From JAMXLO01 sp964427005 (GTDB taxonomy: Bacteria > Pseudomonadota > Alphaproteobacteria > Acetobacterales > Acetobacteraceae): a stretch of 36,335 nucleotides of DNA. A program made the position numbers and the translations under genes. The notes under the pieces were generated by a model that worked only from the letters and a program-made list of their open reading frames with translations, had not been told where the DNA came from and did no database searches. Location of the stretch: the NCBI GenBank assembly GCA_964427005.1, contig CAYRTL010000046.1, positions 1 through 36,335 on the forward strand, given 5' to 3'. Positions 29,833 through 36,335 of the stretch are shown piece after piece. Positions within the stretch are counted from its first letter, which is position 1. Every line of letters begins with the position of its first letter.

Positions 29833-32307
29833 ATGGACATGCCTGAAGTTTTGTTTGCCCCTACACGCGAGCGCATTACCCCCAACCTTGAGCGGCCTTC
29901 CGCCGACGAGGTTGCCGCTCTCCGCCGGCTGATCGTGGAAAAGCTGACCTACGCCACAGGCCGCGACCCGATGGTTGCCGGTGATCGCGACTGGTTTGTC
30001 GCGGCTGCGCTGGCATTACGCGACCACATCGTCGAGCGCTGGCTGTCCAGCACCCGCGACGACAACGCCCATGGCCGCAAGCGGGTTTATTACCTGTCGC
30101 TGGAGTTTCTCCCTGGCCGCCTGCTGCTGGACTCGCTGAACAATTCCGGGCTGACGGAGCCGATGCGAATGGCGCTGGCGGAACTCGGGGTCGATCTCGA
30201 ACGGCTGCGCGCCCTGGAACCGGACCCCGCACTCGGCAATGGCGGGCTTGGGCGCCTCGCAGCCTGCTTCATGGAAAGCATGGCAAGCCTAGGCATCCCG
30301 GCGCATGGTTTCGGCATCCGCTATAATCACGGGCTCTTCCAGCAGGTGATCCGCGACGGCTGGCAGCACGAATACCCGGAAAACTGGCTCTCCTTCGGCA
30401 ATCCATGGGAATTCGAGCGGGCGGACATCAACTACAAAATCGGCTTCGGTGGCAGCGTCGAGCGGTCGTCCGGCGATGGCACCTCACCGTCGGCCTGGCG
30501 TCCGGACGAGACGGTAATCGCCATGGCCTACGACACTCCCGTTGTCGGCTGGCGCGGCCGGCACGCCAATACTCTGCGTCTGTGGTCGGCGCGGGCGCCG
30601 GACCCGCTGGCACTGGAGACGTTCAACCGCGGCGATCATGTTGGCGCGCTCGCCGCGCGCACTCGGGCGAATGCGATTTCGCAGATCCTTTACCCGAGCG
30701 ACGAGACGCCGGCCGGCCAGGAACTGCGGTTACGCCAGGAGTATTTCTTCTCATCTGCGTCGCTGCAGGATCTGCTGCATCGGCATCTCCGTCAGTATGG
30801 CGAACTGCTCAGCCTGCCAGATAAATGCGCCATCCAACTCAATGACACCCATCCTGCCATCGTGGTGGCGGAGCTGATGCGCCTGCTGGTCGATGAGCAT
30901 CGCACCGCCTGGTCAGAGGCCTGGGAAATCACGACCAACACGATCTCCTACACCAACCACACCCTGTTGCCTGAGGCGCTTGAGACCTGGCCGGTGCCGC
31001 TGATGGAGCGGCTGTTGCCGCGCCACATGCAGATCATCTACGAGATCAACAAGCAGCATCTGGACGCCATCGATGGCAAGCCGGGCATGCCGCCGCTCTC
31101 GGCGGTATCGCTGATCGACGAACACGGCGAACGGCGCGTGCGCATGGGCACGCTTGCGTTCCTCGGCTCGCACAAGGTCAACGGCGTTTCGGAACTGCAC
31201 ACGGAGCTGATGCGAGCGACCGTGTTCCAATCGCTGCACCAGCTCCATCCGCGGCGCATCGTCAACAAGACGAACGGCATCACCTTCCGCCGCTGGCTCC
31301 ATACCGCCAATCCTCGACTGACTGAATTGCTGTGCGACGCAATCGGACCAGAGGTGCTTGATGATCCGATGGCACTCGAGCGGCTCGTGCCATTGGCGGA
31401 CGATGCTGCATTGCACGAGAAGTTGCTGCTGGCGCGCCGGGCGAACAAGGCGGCCCTGGCCACGCTTGTCGCGGATCGGCTTGAGATCGCAATTGACCCC
31501 GATGCACTCGTCGATGTGCATATCAAGCGCATCCACGAATACAAGCGGCAGTTGCTCAATATCCTGGATACGATTTCGGTTTATCTGGCAATGCGCGCGC
31601 AGCCGACGCGTAATTGGGTGCCGCGGGTGAAGCTGTTCGCTGGCCGCGCGGCCGCCAGCTATCGGCGCGCCAAGCTGATCATCAAGCTGATCCACGACGT
31701 CGCCAATATGATCAACAACGATCCCGTGGTGCGGGATCAACTCAAGGTCGTCTTCCTGCCGGACTACAATGTGAGCCTGGCAGAGGTGATCATCCCCGCG
31801 GCGGATGTATCCGAGCAGATCTCCACGGCGGGCATGGAGGCATCCGGTACCGGCAATATGAAACTGGCGCTCAATGGCGCGTTGACCGTTGGCACGCTGG
31901 ACGGCGCGAACCTGGAAATCCTGGATCTGGTCGGTGCGGACAATATGTTCACGTTCGGCTTGACGGCCGAGCAGGTGGAGGAGCGGCGGCATCACGGCGC
32001 CCCGAATTTCCCGATTTCGCCTGCGTTGCTTCAGGTGCTGAATGCCATCGGCGCAGGTGAATTCTCGCCGGATGAACGTGACCGCTACCGCGATCTGGTC
32101 AATGATCTGACGACGAACGACTGGTTCATGGTGGCGGCCGACTTCGATGCATACGCCGATACCCAATGGAAGGTGGAGACGCGCTGGTGCGACCGCCACG
32201 CCTGGTGGCGCTCGAGCGTGCTGAACACGGCGCACATGGGGTGGTTCTCCTCCGACCGAACGATTCGCGAATACGCCTCGGAGATCTGGCGCGTCCCCAC
32301 GTTGTAA
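29833..32307 (+). CDS. glgP: Glycogen/alpha-glucan phosphorylase
   Basis: Releases glucose-1-phosphate from alpha-1,4-glucans using pyridoxal phosphate. The 824-residue length is typical of bacterial GlgP. Conserved stretches: YYLSLEFLPGRLL, ALGNGGLGRLAACFMESMAS, GFGIRYNHGLFQQ, NDTHPAIVVAELMRLL, TNHTLLPEALETWP, NKTNGITFRRWL and KRIHEYKRQLLN. The PLP-binding lysine is K677 in EASGTGNMKLALNGALTVG; relatives usually have TSN or TGN before it. The ATG at 29833 has only a weak ribosome site; a second ATG lies two codons in. No glgA, glgB, glgC or glgX is present nearby. A hairpin follows the stop codon. Confidence 0.96.
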   Translation: MDMPEVLFAPTRERITPNLERPSADEVAALRRLIVEKLTYATGRDPMVAGDRDWFVAAALALRDHIVERWLSSTRDDNAHGRKRVYYLSLEFLPGRLLLDSLNNSGLTEPMRMALAELGVDLERLRALEPDPALGNGGLGRLAACFMESMASLGIPAHGFGIRYNHGLFQQVIRDGWQHEYPENWLSFGNPWEFERADINYKIGFGGSVERSSGDGTSPSAWRPDETVIAMAYDTPVVGWRGRHANTLRLWSARAPDPLALETFNRGDHVGALAARTRANAISQILYPSDETPAGQELRLRQEYFFSSASLQDLLHRHLRQYGELLSLPDKCAIQLNDTHPAIVVAELMRLLVDEHRTAWSEAWEITTNTISYTNHTLLPEALETWPVPLMERLLPRHMQIIYEINKQHLDAIDGKPGMPPLSAVSLIDEHGERRVRMGTLAFLGSHKVNGVSELHTELMRATVFQSLHQLHPRRIVNKTNGITFRRWLHTANPRLTELLCDAIGPEVLDDPMALERLVPLADDAALHEKLLLARRANKAALATLVADRLEIAIDPDALVDVHIKRIHEYKRQLLNILDTISVYLAMRAQPTRNWVPRVKLFAGRAAASYRRAKLIIKLIHDVANMINNDPVVRDQLKVVFLPDYNVSLAEVIIPAADVSEQISTAGMEASGTGNMKLALNGALTVGTLDGANLEILDLVGADNMFTFGLTAEQVEERRHHGAPNFPISPALLQVLNAIGAGEFSPDERDRYRDLVNDLTTNDWFMVAADFDAYADTQWKVETRWCDRHAWWRSSVLNTAHMGWFSSDRTIREYASEIWRVPTL

Positions 32308-32318
32308 GCCCAAACTTC

Positions 32319-32343
32319 CCCTCTCCCGCGCAGCGGGGGAGGG
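32319..32343 (+). terminator. GC-rich hairpin after glgP, leading into the next gene's ribosome site
   Basis: An 11-bp stem (32319-32329 with 32333-32343, one G-T wobble) with a 3-nt loop, 11 bp after the glgP stop. It resembles the hairpin repeats at 19436 and 23283 (ccctctcccgc/gcgggagaggg type). The following G-rich tail (32347-32355) supplies the Shine-Dalgarno of the RuBisCO-like gene. Without a T-run, termination is uncertain. Confidence 0.55.
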
Positions 32344-32356
32344 CCAGGGAGGGGGT

Positions 32357-33439
32357 GTGACCGCCGACCGCTTCATCGCGACCTATCGCATTCGCTCCGA
32401 CGCGGCCTCGATCGAGGCGCGCGCGGAATCGATCGCGGTCGAGCAGAGCGTGGAGATGCCCGTCTCCGCCATTATAGAACCCGAGATCTTGCGCGACATC
32501 GTCGGCAACGTCGTAGGGATCGAGGATCGCGGCGACGGCGTATTCGACGTCCGCATCGCGTTGACCACAGCGACGACGGGGCTCGATGCCGGACAGTTCC
32601 TCAACATGGTGTTCGGCAACACCTCGCTGCATGAGGACGTTACGTTACTGGACGTTGACGTTCCGGCCGCGATAGCCAGGGCGTTCGGCGGTCCGAGACA
32701 CGGCATCGAGGGTCTGCGACGCCGTGCCGGGGCGTTTGGCCGCGCTCTTACCTGTTCGGCTTTGAAGCCGCAGGGTGTCGCGCCTGCCCGCCTTGCGCAA
32801 CTGGCAGAGCAGTTCGCCCGCGGCGGCATCGACTTCATCAAGGACGATCACGGGCTGGCGAACCAGCCGTATTCGCCATTCGCGAAGCGTGTTGCCGCGA
32901 TCGCGGCTGCGGTCGGCCATACACGCTACGTGCCCAGCCTGTCGGGCGATCTCGATGCGATGCGCCGCCAGATCGACACGGCACGCGCACACGGCATCGA
33001 TGCGGTGATGATCGCGCCGATGCTGGCTGGCTGGGCGAACATCCAGGCGCTGGTACGCGAGCACGAACAGGTCGCCTTCTTCGCGCATCCGACCATGGGC
33101 GGTGCGGCCCGCATCGCCCCGCCGCTGCTTATCGGCAAGCTGTTTCGCCTGCTGGGCGGCGACGCGTTGATCTTTCCGAACCACGGCGGCCGCTTCGGCT
33201 ACACGCCGGAAACGTGCCGAAGCCTGGCGGAACAGGCGCGCAAGGGATGGCCTGGCATTCGTCCCAGCATGCCCGTTCCAGCAGGCGGCATGACGCTCGA
33301 CCGCGTGCCGGAGATGCTTGACTTCTACGGACCCGACGCGATGTTGCTGATCGGAGGCAGTCTGCTCGCCGCGCGCGAGAAGCTTGCCGAGGAGACCGCC
33401 GCGTTCACGCGTGCGGTGGCACAACATCACTACCGGTAG
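32357..33439 (+). CDS. RuBisCO-like protein (form IV)
   Basis: A RuBisCO large-chain homologue, 360 residues, shorter than carboxylases (about 470). It is not expected to fix CO2. The KPQG motif (K137 in ALKPQG) equals the TxKPK lysine of RuBisCO, and K162-D163-D164 in DFIKDDHG equals the metal/carbamate KDDE, but the last acid is H165. H244 (FFAHPTMGG) is kept. The loop-6 lysine is absent, with Arg in NHGGRFGYTPE. PAGGMTLDRVPEM and LLIGGSLLA are the phosphate-binding ends. The substitutions and length fit the DeepYkr-like RLPs, including the 5-methylthioribulose-1-phosphate isomerase of Rhodospirillum rubrum; this assignment is inferred. The start is GTG 32357 with a strong but close GGGAGGGG. 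A cupin gene follows with no gap. Confidence 0.88.
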   Translation: MTADRFIATYRIRSDAASIEARAESIAVEQSVEMPVSAIIEPEILRDIVGNVVGIEDRGDGVFDVRIALTTATTGLDAGQFLNMVFGNTSLHEDVTLLDVDVPAAIARAFGGPRHGIEGLRRRAGAFGRALTCSALKPQGVAPARLAQLAEQFARGGIDFIKDDHGLANQPYSPFAKRVAAIAAAVGHTRYVPSLSGDLDAMRRQIDTARAHGIDAVMIAPMLAGWANIQALVREHEQVAFFAHPTMGGAARIAPPLLIGKLFRLLGGDALIFPNHGGRFGYTPETCRSLAEQARKGWPGIRPSMPVPAGGMTLDRVPEMLDFYGPDAMLLIGGSLLAAREKLAEETAAFTRAVAQHHYR

Positions 33440-33925
33440 ATGCCCATGGATATTGAACAGCAGAACCCGTTCCGCGCTTTTCGTGACTACGGGTGGGATG
33501 AGGTCGCCTGCCTGCCGTACAAGGAGGATGATGCCGCGCCATTCAAGGCGATCTCACGCCAGGTGCTGTTCGCCGAAGCGCAACTAGGCTGCGAGCTGCG
33601 CTATTTCGAAATGGCGGCTGGCGGATATTCGACGCTGGAGCGGCACGAGCACATGCACGCCGTGATGATCCTCCGTGGTCACGGACAGTGCCTCGTCGGC
33701 GACGAGGTGCGGCAGGTGAAGCCATTCGATCTGGTCACGATCCCGTCCTGGACCTGGCACCAGTTCCGCGCCACGGACGGCGAGCCGCTGGGCTTCCTCT
33801 GCATGGTGAACGCCATGCGCGATCGGCCGCAATTGCCGACGGCGGAGGAGCTGGAAGAGATGAAGGCGAAGCCGACGGTGGCGGCGTTTCTGGATTCAGG
33901 CCAGATCGGCCAGCAAGCTCGGTGA
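33440..33925 (+). CDS. Cupin-domain protein
   Basis: A 161-residue single-domain cupin. Motif 1 is GGYSTLERHEHMHAVMILRG, with H69-x-H71 and H73 as likely metal ligands. Motif 2 is KPFDLVTIPSWTWHQFRA, with H107. The ATG at 33440 directly follows the upstream TAG; a second ATG at 33446 is possible. In R. rubrum a RuBisCO-like isomerase gene is followed by a cupin that removes the methylthio group from methylthioxylulose-5-phosphate to give DXP. The same pairing here suggests that role, but cupins are very diverse. The 3' end overlaps the convergent helicase gene by 30 bp. Confidence 0.87.
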   Translation: MPMDIEQQNPFRAFRDYGWDEVACLPYKEDDAAPFKAISRQVLFAEAQLGCELRYFEMAAGGYSTLERHEHMHAVMILRGHGQCLVGDEVRQVKPFDLVTIPSWTWHQFRATDGEPLGFLCMVNAMRDRPQLPTAEELEEMKAKPTVAAFLDSGQIGQQAR

Positions 33926-36335
33926 CGCAGAACGCAGCAGCGTCTTGCGCGCTGTCCACTGGGTGGCCGCATCGAGGTCTGTGAGGAACTGAACCTCGCC
34001 TGAACTCAGCCATGCCACCGGCACGCCATCCCGGAACAGCAGCCGGTTGCCTCTGAGAGCAGCAAGCCTCGGTCCTGGAGTCAGTATCCCCGCCAGGTTC
34101 AGCGGATCGGCCCCGGACAGTGAGACCAGCGCATCAGAGTGCGGGCGGCGACGCACTTCACGGAGCATGCCGATTGCCTCGGGCAATGCGTACTGCTCGC
34201 CCGAGAAGCCCGAGACAAAGCGGCCGCCGCGGATTTCGCCGCGGGCCTCCAGACGGCGATAGACACGCAACAGGTCGCGCCAGGGCGGCAGCCACTGCGG
34301 CTCCCGCGCCAGCAGACGCCAGAACACCACGCCATATCGGCGCAGCAGCGTTCGCGCCGCGTGCTCGGTGGCTGCACCAGTTTGCACGTCGCCCGCGGCA
34401 CGCCGGATCAATGCCCAGCGGCCGGCATCCTCCATGCCGAAGTTCATGGTTCGGCGACGCCTGGTCCCACTGCCAAAGGGCTTGCGCCGATCGGATGGCA
34501 CCAACAGGGCTCGAAGCCCGCCGAAACTGTCCGAGGTGACCAATCCCAGCGCGACGAGTTCACCCAGAGCCTCCTCGACCTCCGGGCGCAGCAGTCCGCT
34601 TATGTCGGCCAGTTCCTCGAAGAACGAGGCACCATGCGTTTGCAGACAATCCAGCACCTTCTGCGCACGCGCACTCGGCTGCGCATCGACGGTCGGCCCG
34701 GCAAGCGAGTTCCACAAGCTGGCATAGCGACGGGGAAGTAAGGCGATCGGTGTGGTCCTTACGGGTGCGCTCATCCCGGAACCAGGCGTCAGGCGTGCCC
34801 ATGTGACGCGACCGGCGAGGCACATGTCGTCGAGCCACGTGGGCTCGTAACCTGCAATCCGTGCGGGCAGGATCTCGGTCTCCCACGCGCTCGCCGGCAC
34901 TTCGAAGCCTTCGAGCAGCGACACGGAAGCTGTTACGGCGTCAGGGCCTTCCAGACGCGTTTCATCGGTGACGCGCTGCCAGTCGAACAGGAAGCGCAGG
35001 AAGTCACGTGCGGCAACCGGCTCAATCTCGGCGCGCAGTCTGCGGATGGTGTAGTGATGGATGCGCGCGAGCAGCCGCCGATCGCACCACTCCTCGGCGT
35101 TGTTTCCGGGCGTGAAGCGGCCGCGCAGGACAGAGCCTTCGACCTCGAGCGCCACTAATGCCGCGGCGATGTCGTCCGGCTCCAAGCCGAGCGGCGCTGC
35201 TAGCGCAGCCTGCGTCACCGGCCCGAGTCCTTCGAGCCGGCCGCGCAGAATGTCGACGAGCGTTTCAGACTCCGCGGATAGGTTCTGGAACTGGCGCGCT
35301 CGTTCGGCGGCAACCCACAGCGTCGCTTGATGTGTCTGCACGCGGGTCACGCGGTTGTCGCGCGACAGCGCACCCAGCCAGCCCTTCCATTCCGGGACCG
35401 CGGGCACTTCCTCATCATTGAGGCAGCCGAGCCACAGCAGTGCATCATGCAGTTCTTCCGCGTTAACCGGATCGGGCCATGCTTCGCCGCGCACGCGGGC
35501 AATCGCTTCAGGATCAAGCCGGCCCAGGTCGGCGGCAGTCTCCGGCGCCATCCAGCGGCGCGCCATCACGGCCTGCGTCCGGCGTTCCTCCAGCGGCGCA
35601 TCGTCGAGATAGGCGTATGGCCGCGCCGACAGCACCTCCAGAGCGAGCGGCGAAGGTTGCGTCAGGTCACGGGCGACCACCTGGATCTCGCCTGATTCGA
35701 TGCGCGCCAGCAGCCGCTCCAAACCTTCGATGTCCATCGCCTCATGCAGGCAGTCAGCGATGGTCTGGTTGGTCAGCGGATGATCGGGCACCTCGCGATC
35801 GCCAACCACGTTCTCCGCGCAGGCCATCTGGTCGGGGAACACACAGGCGACAAGGTCTTCGGCTTCCATTCGCGCCAATTGCGGCGCCAGCTTCTTGCCG
35901 CCGCGGAAGCGCGGCAAGGCGAGCGCCACGCCAGCGACCCAACGCCAGCGCGTGGTGAACATCGGCGAATCGAGCAGCGCCTGAATCAGTAGCTGCCGCA
36001 CGCTCTCTGAGCGCAGGTACTGCGCCACCTCCGCCAACTCGAAGCTGTGTGTGGTGGTCAGCGACAGCACGATGTTGTCCTCGGTCGCTGCCGCCTGTAG
36101 TTCGAAGTTGAACCTGCGGCAGAAGCGCTTGCGCAGGGCCAGCCCCCAGGCACGATTGATCCGGCTGCCGAAGGGCGAGTGAATGACGAGTTGCATGCCT
36201 CCCGCTTCATCAAAGAAGCGTTCCAAGACGATAGTGTCGTGGGTCGGAAGGCAGCCAAGCGCAGCCAGGGACGCATTCAAATACTCGAGCAACTGCTCCG
36301 CGGCAGGTTCGGCGATCCCAATGTCTCCGGTCAGC
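33896..36335 (-). CDS. lhr: Lhr-type ATP-dependent helicase, C-terminal part (truncated by window edge)
   Basis: The frame is open to the window edge; 812 codons of the 3' part are present and the helicase core with its Walker motifs lies outside. What is seen matches the region after the RecA domains of large Lhr helicases. HSPFGSRINRAWGLALRKRF is a family hallmark, followed by SLTTTHSFELAEVAQYLRSE and FTTRWRWVAGVALALPRFRGGKKLAPQ. YAYLDDAPLEERRTQAVMAR precedes a long C-terminal domain of winged-helix-like segments (for example about 35000-35350 and 34540-34700). Lhr acts in nucleic-acid repair. The gene is convergent with the cupin gene and overlaps its last 30 bp. Confidence 0.9.
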   Translation of the reverse strand, partial: LTGDIGIAEPAAEQLLEYLNASLAALGCLPTHDTIVLERFFDEAGGMQLVIHSPFGSRINRAWGLALRKRFCRRFNFELQAAATEDNIVLSLTTTHSFELAEVAQYLRSESVRQLLIQALLDSPMFTTRWRWVAGVALALPRFRGGKKLAPQLARMEAEDLVACVFPDQMACAENVVGDREVPDHPLTNQTIADCLHEAMDIEGLERLLARIESGEIQVVARDLTQPSPLALEVLSARPYAYLDDAPLEERRTQAVMARRWMAPETAADLGRLDPEAIARVRGEAWPDPVNAEELHDALLWLGCLNDEEVPAVPEWKGWLGALSRDNRVTRVQTHQATLWVAAERARQFQNLSAESETLVDILRGRLEGLGPVTQAALAAPLGLEPDDIAAALVALEVEGSVLRGRFTPGNNAEEWCDRRLLARIHHYTIRRLRAEIEPVAARDFLRFLFDWQRVTDETRLEGPDAVTASVSLLEGFEVPASAWETEILPARIAGYEPTWLDDMCLAGRVTWARLTPGSGMSAPVRTTPIALLPRRYASLWNSLAGPTVDAQPSARAQKVLDCLQTHGASFFEELADISGLLRPEVEEALGELVALGLVTSDSFGGLRALLVPSDRRKPFGSGTRRRRTMNFGMEDAGRWALIRRAAGDVQTGAATEHAARTLLRRYGVVFWRLLAREPQWLPPWRDLLRVYRRLEARGEIRGGRFVSGFSGEQYALPEAIGMLREVRRRPHSDALVSLSGADPLNLAGILTPGPRLAALRGNRLLFRDGVPVAWLSSGEVQFLTDLDAATQWTARKTLLRSASPSLLADLA

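Noticed and set aside
30913..32376. 487-codon minus-strand open frame opposite glgP
   Set aside because: It is antisense to the conserved phosphorylase and has no recognisable domain.

Overview
The window is a high-GC alphaproteobacterial segment, most likely from the Acetobacteraceae/Rhodospirillales. The pointers are the mdh and acnA/ccmAB neighbourhoods, the RuBisCO-like protein plus cupin pair, the acid-type G1 peptidase, and the dispersed repeats typical of these genomes. It is a draft scaffold: two runs of exactly 100 N lie at 11578-11677 and 13473-13572. No tRNA, rRNA or CRISPR array was seen.

Layout. (1) 33-986: mdh, on the minus strand. (2) 987-14412: an accessory block that separates mdh from zapE, its usual upstream neighbour. 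It holds an IS630 transposase remnant; a five-gene minus-strand glycan/methylation cluster (1626-7965) with two methyltransferase-type proteins, a GT4 glycosyltransferase and two proteins that share a beta-rich domain; an enolase-superfamily enzyme; a G1 (eqolisin-like) peptidase overlapping a PAP2/haloperoxidase-like protein with an (Ala-Gly-Asn)8 N-terminus; a class III nucleotidyl cyclase with TolB/TPR-like parts, preceded by a perfect CRP-type palindrome; and a small coiled-coil membrane protein. (3) 14553-17059: zapE, a 2OG-Fe(II) oxygenase and a Met-rich secreted protein. (4) 17061-25353: a catabolic-looking region with three luciferase-like flavin monooxygenases of different subfamilies, a class III extradiol dioxygenase, a creatininase-family amidohydrolase, a YqhA-type membrane protein and an orphan peptide-type substrate-binding protein. 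(5) 25405-29477: acnA diverging from ccmAB. (6) 29478-32307: a short GH13-like remnant and glgP. (7) 32357-33925: RuBisCO-like protein plus cupin, a possible methylthioadenosine-isoprenoid shunt. (8) 33896-36335: the 3' part of an Lhr-type helicase gene, running off the window.

The most unusual structure is a compact cassette at 23283-23764. A DUF559 (PD-(D/E)XK-like) nuclease gene sits between two inverted 56-bp copies of a two-hairpin repeat (50/56 identical, with a compensatory stem change). It fills the space between two convergent genes almost to the stop codons. A related single hairpin lies at 19436-19469. A similar GC-rich hairpin at 32319-32343 leads into the ribosome-binding site and GTG start of the RuBisCO-like gene. 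A different inverted repeat (25299-25392) surrounds the start codon of the substrate-binding protein, and one arm encodes the core of its signal peptide. Repeats have therefore shaped coding ends, starts and signals at several places here.
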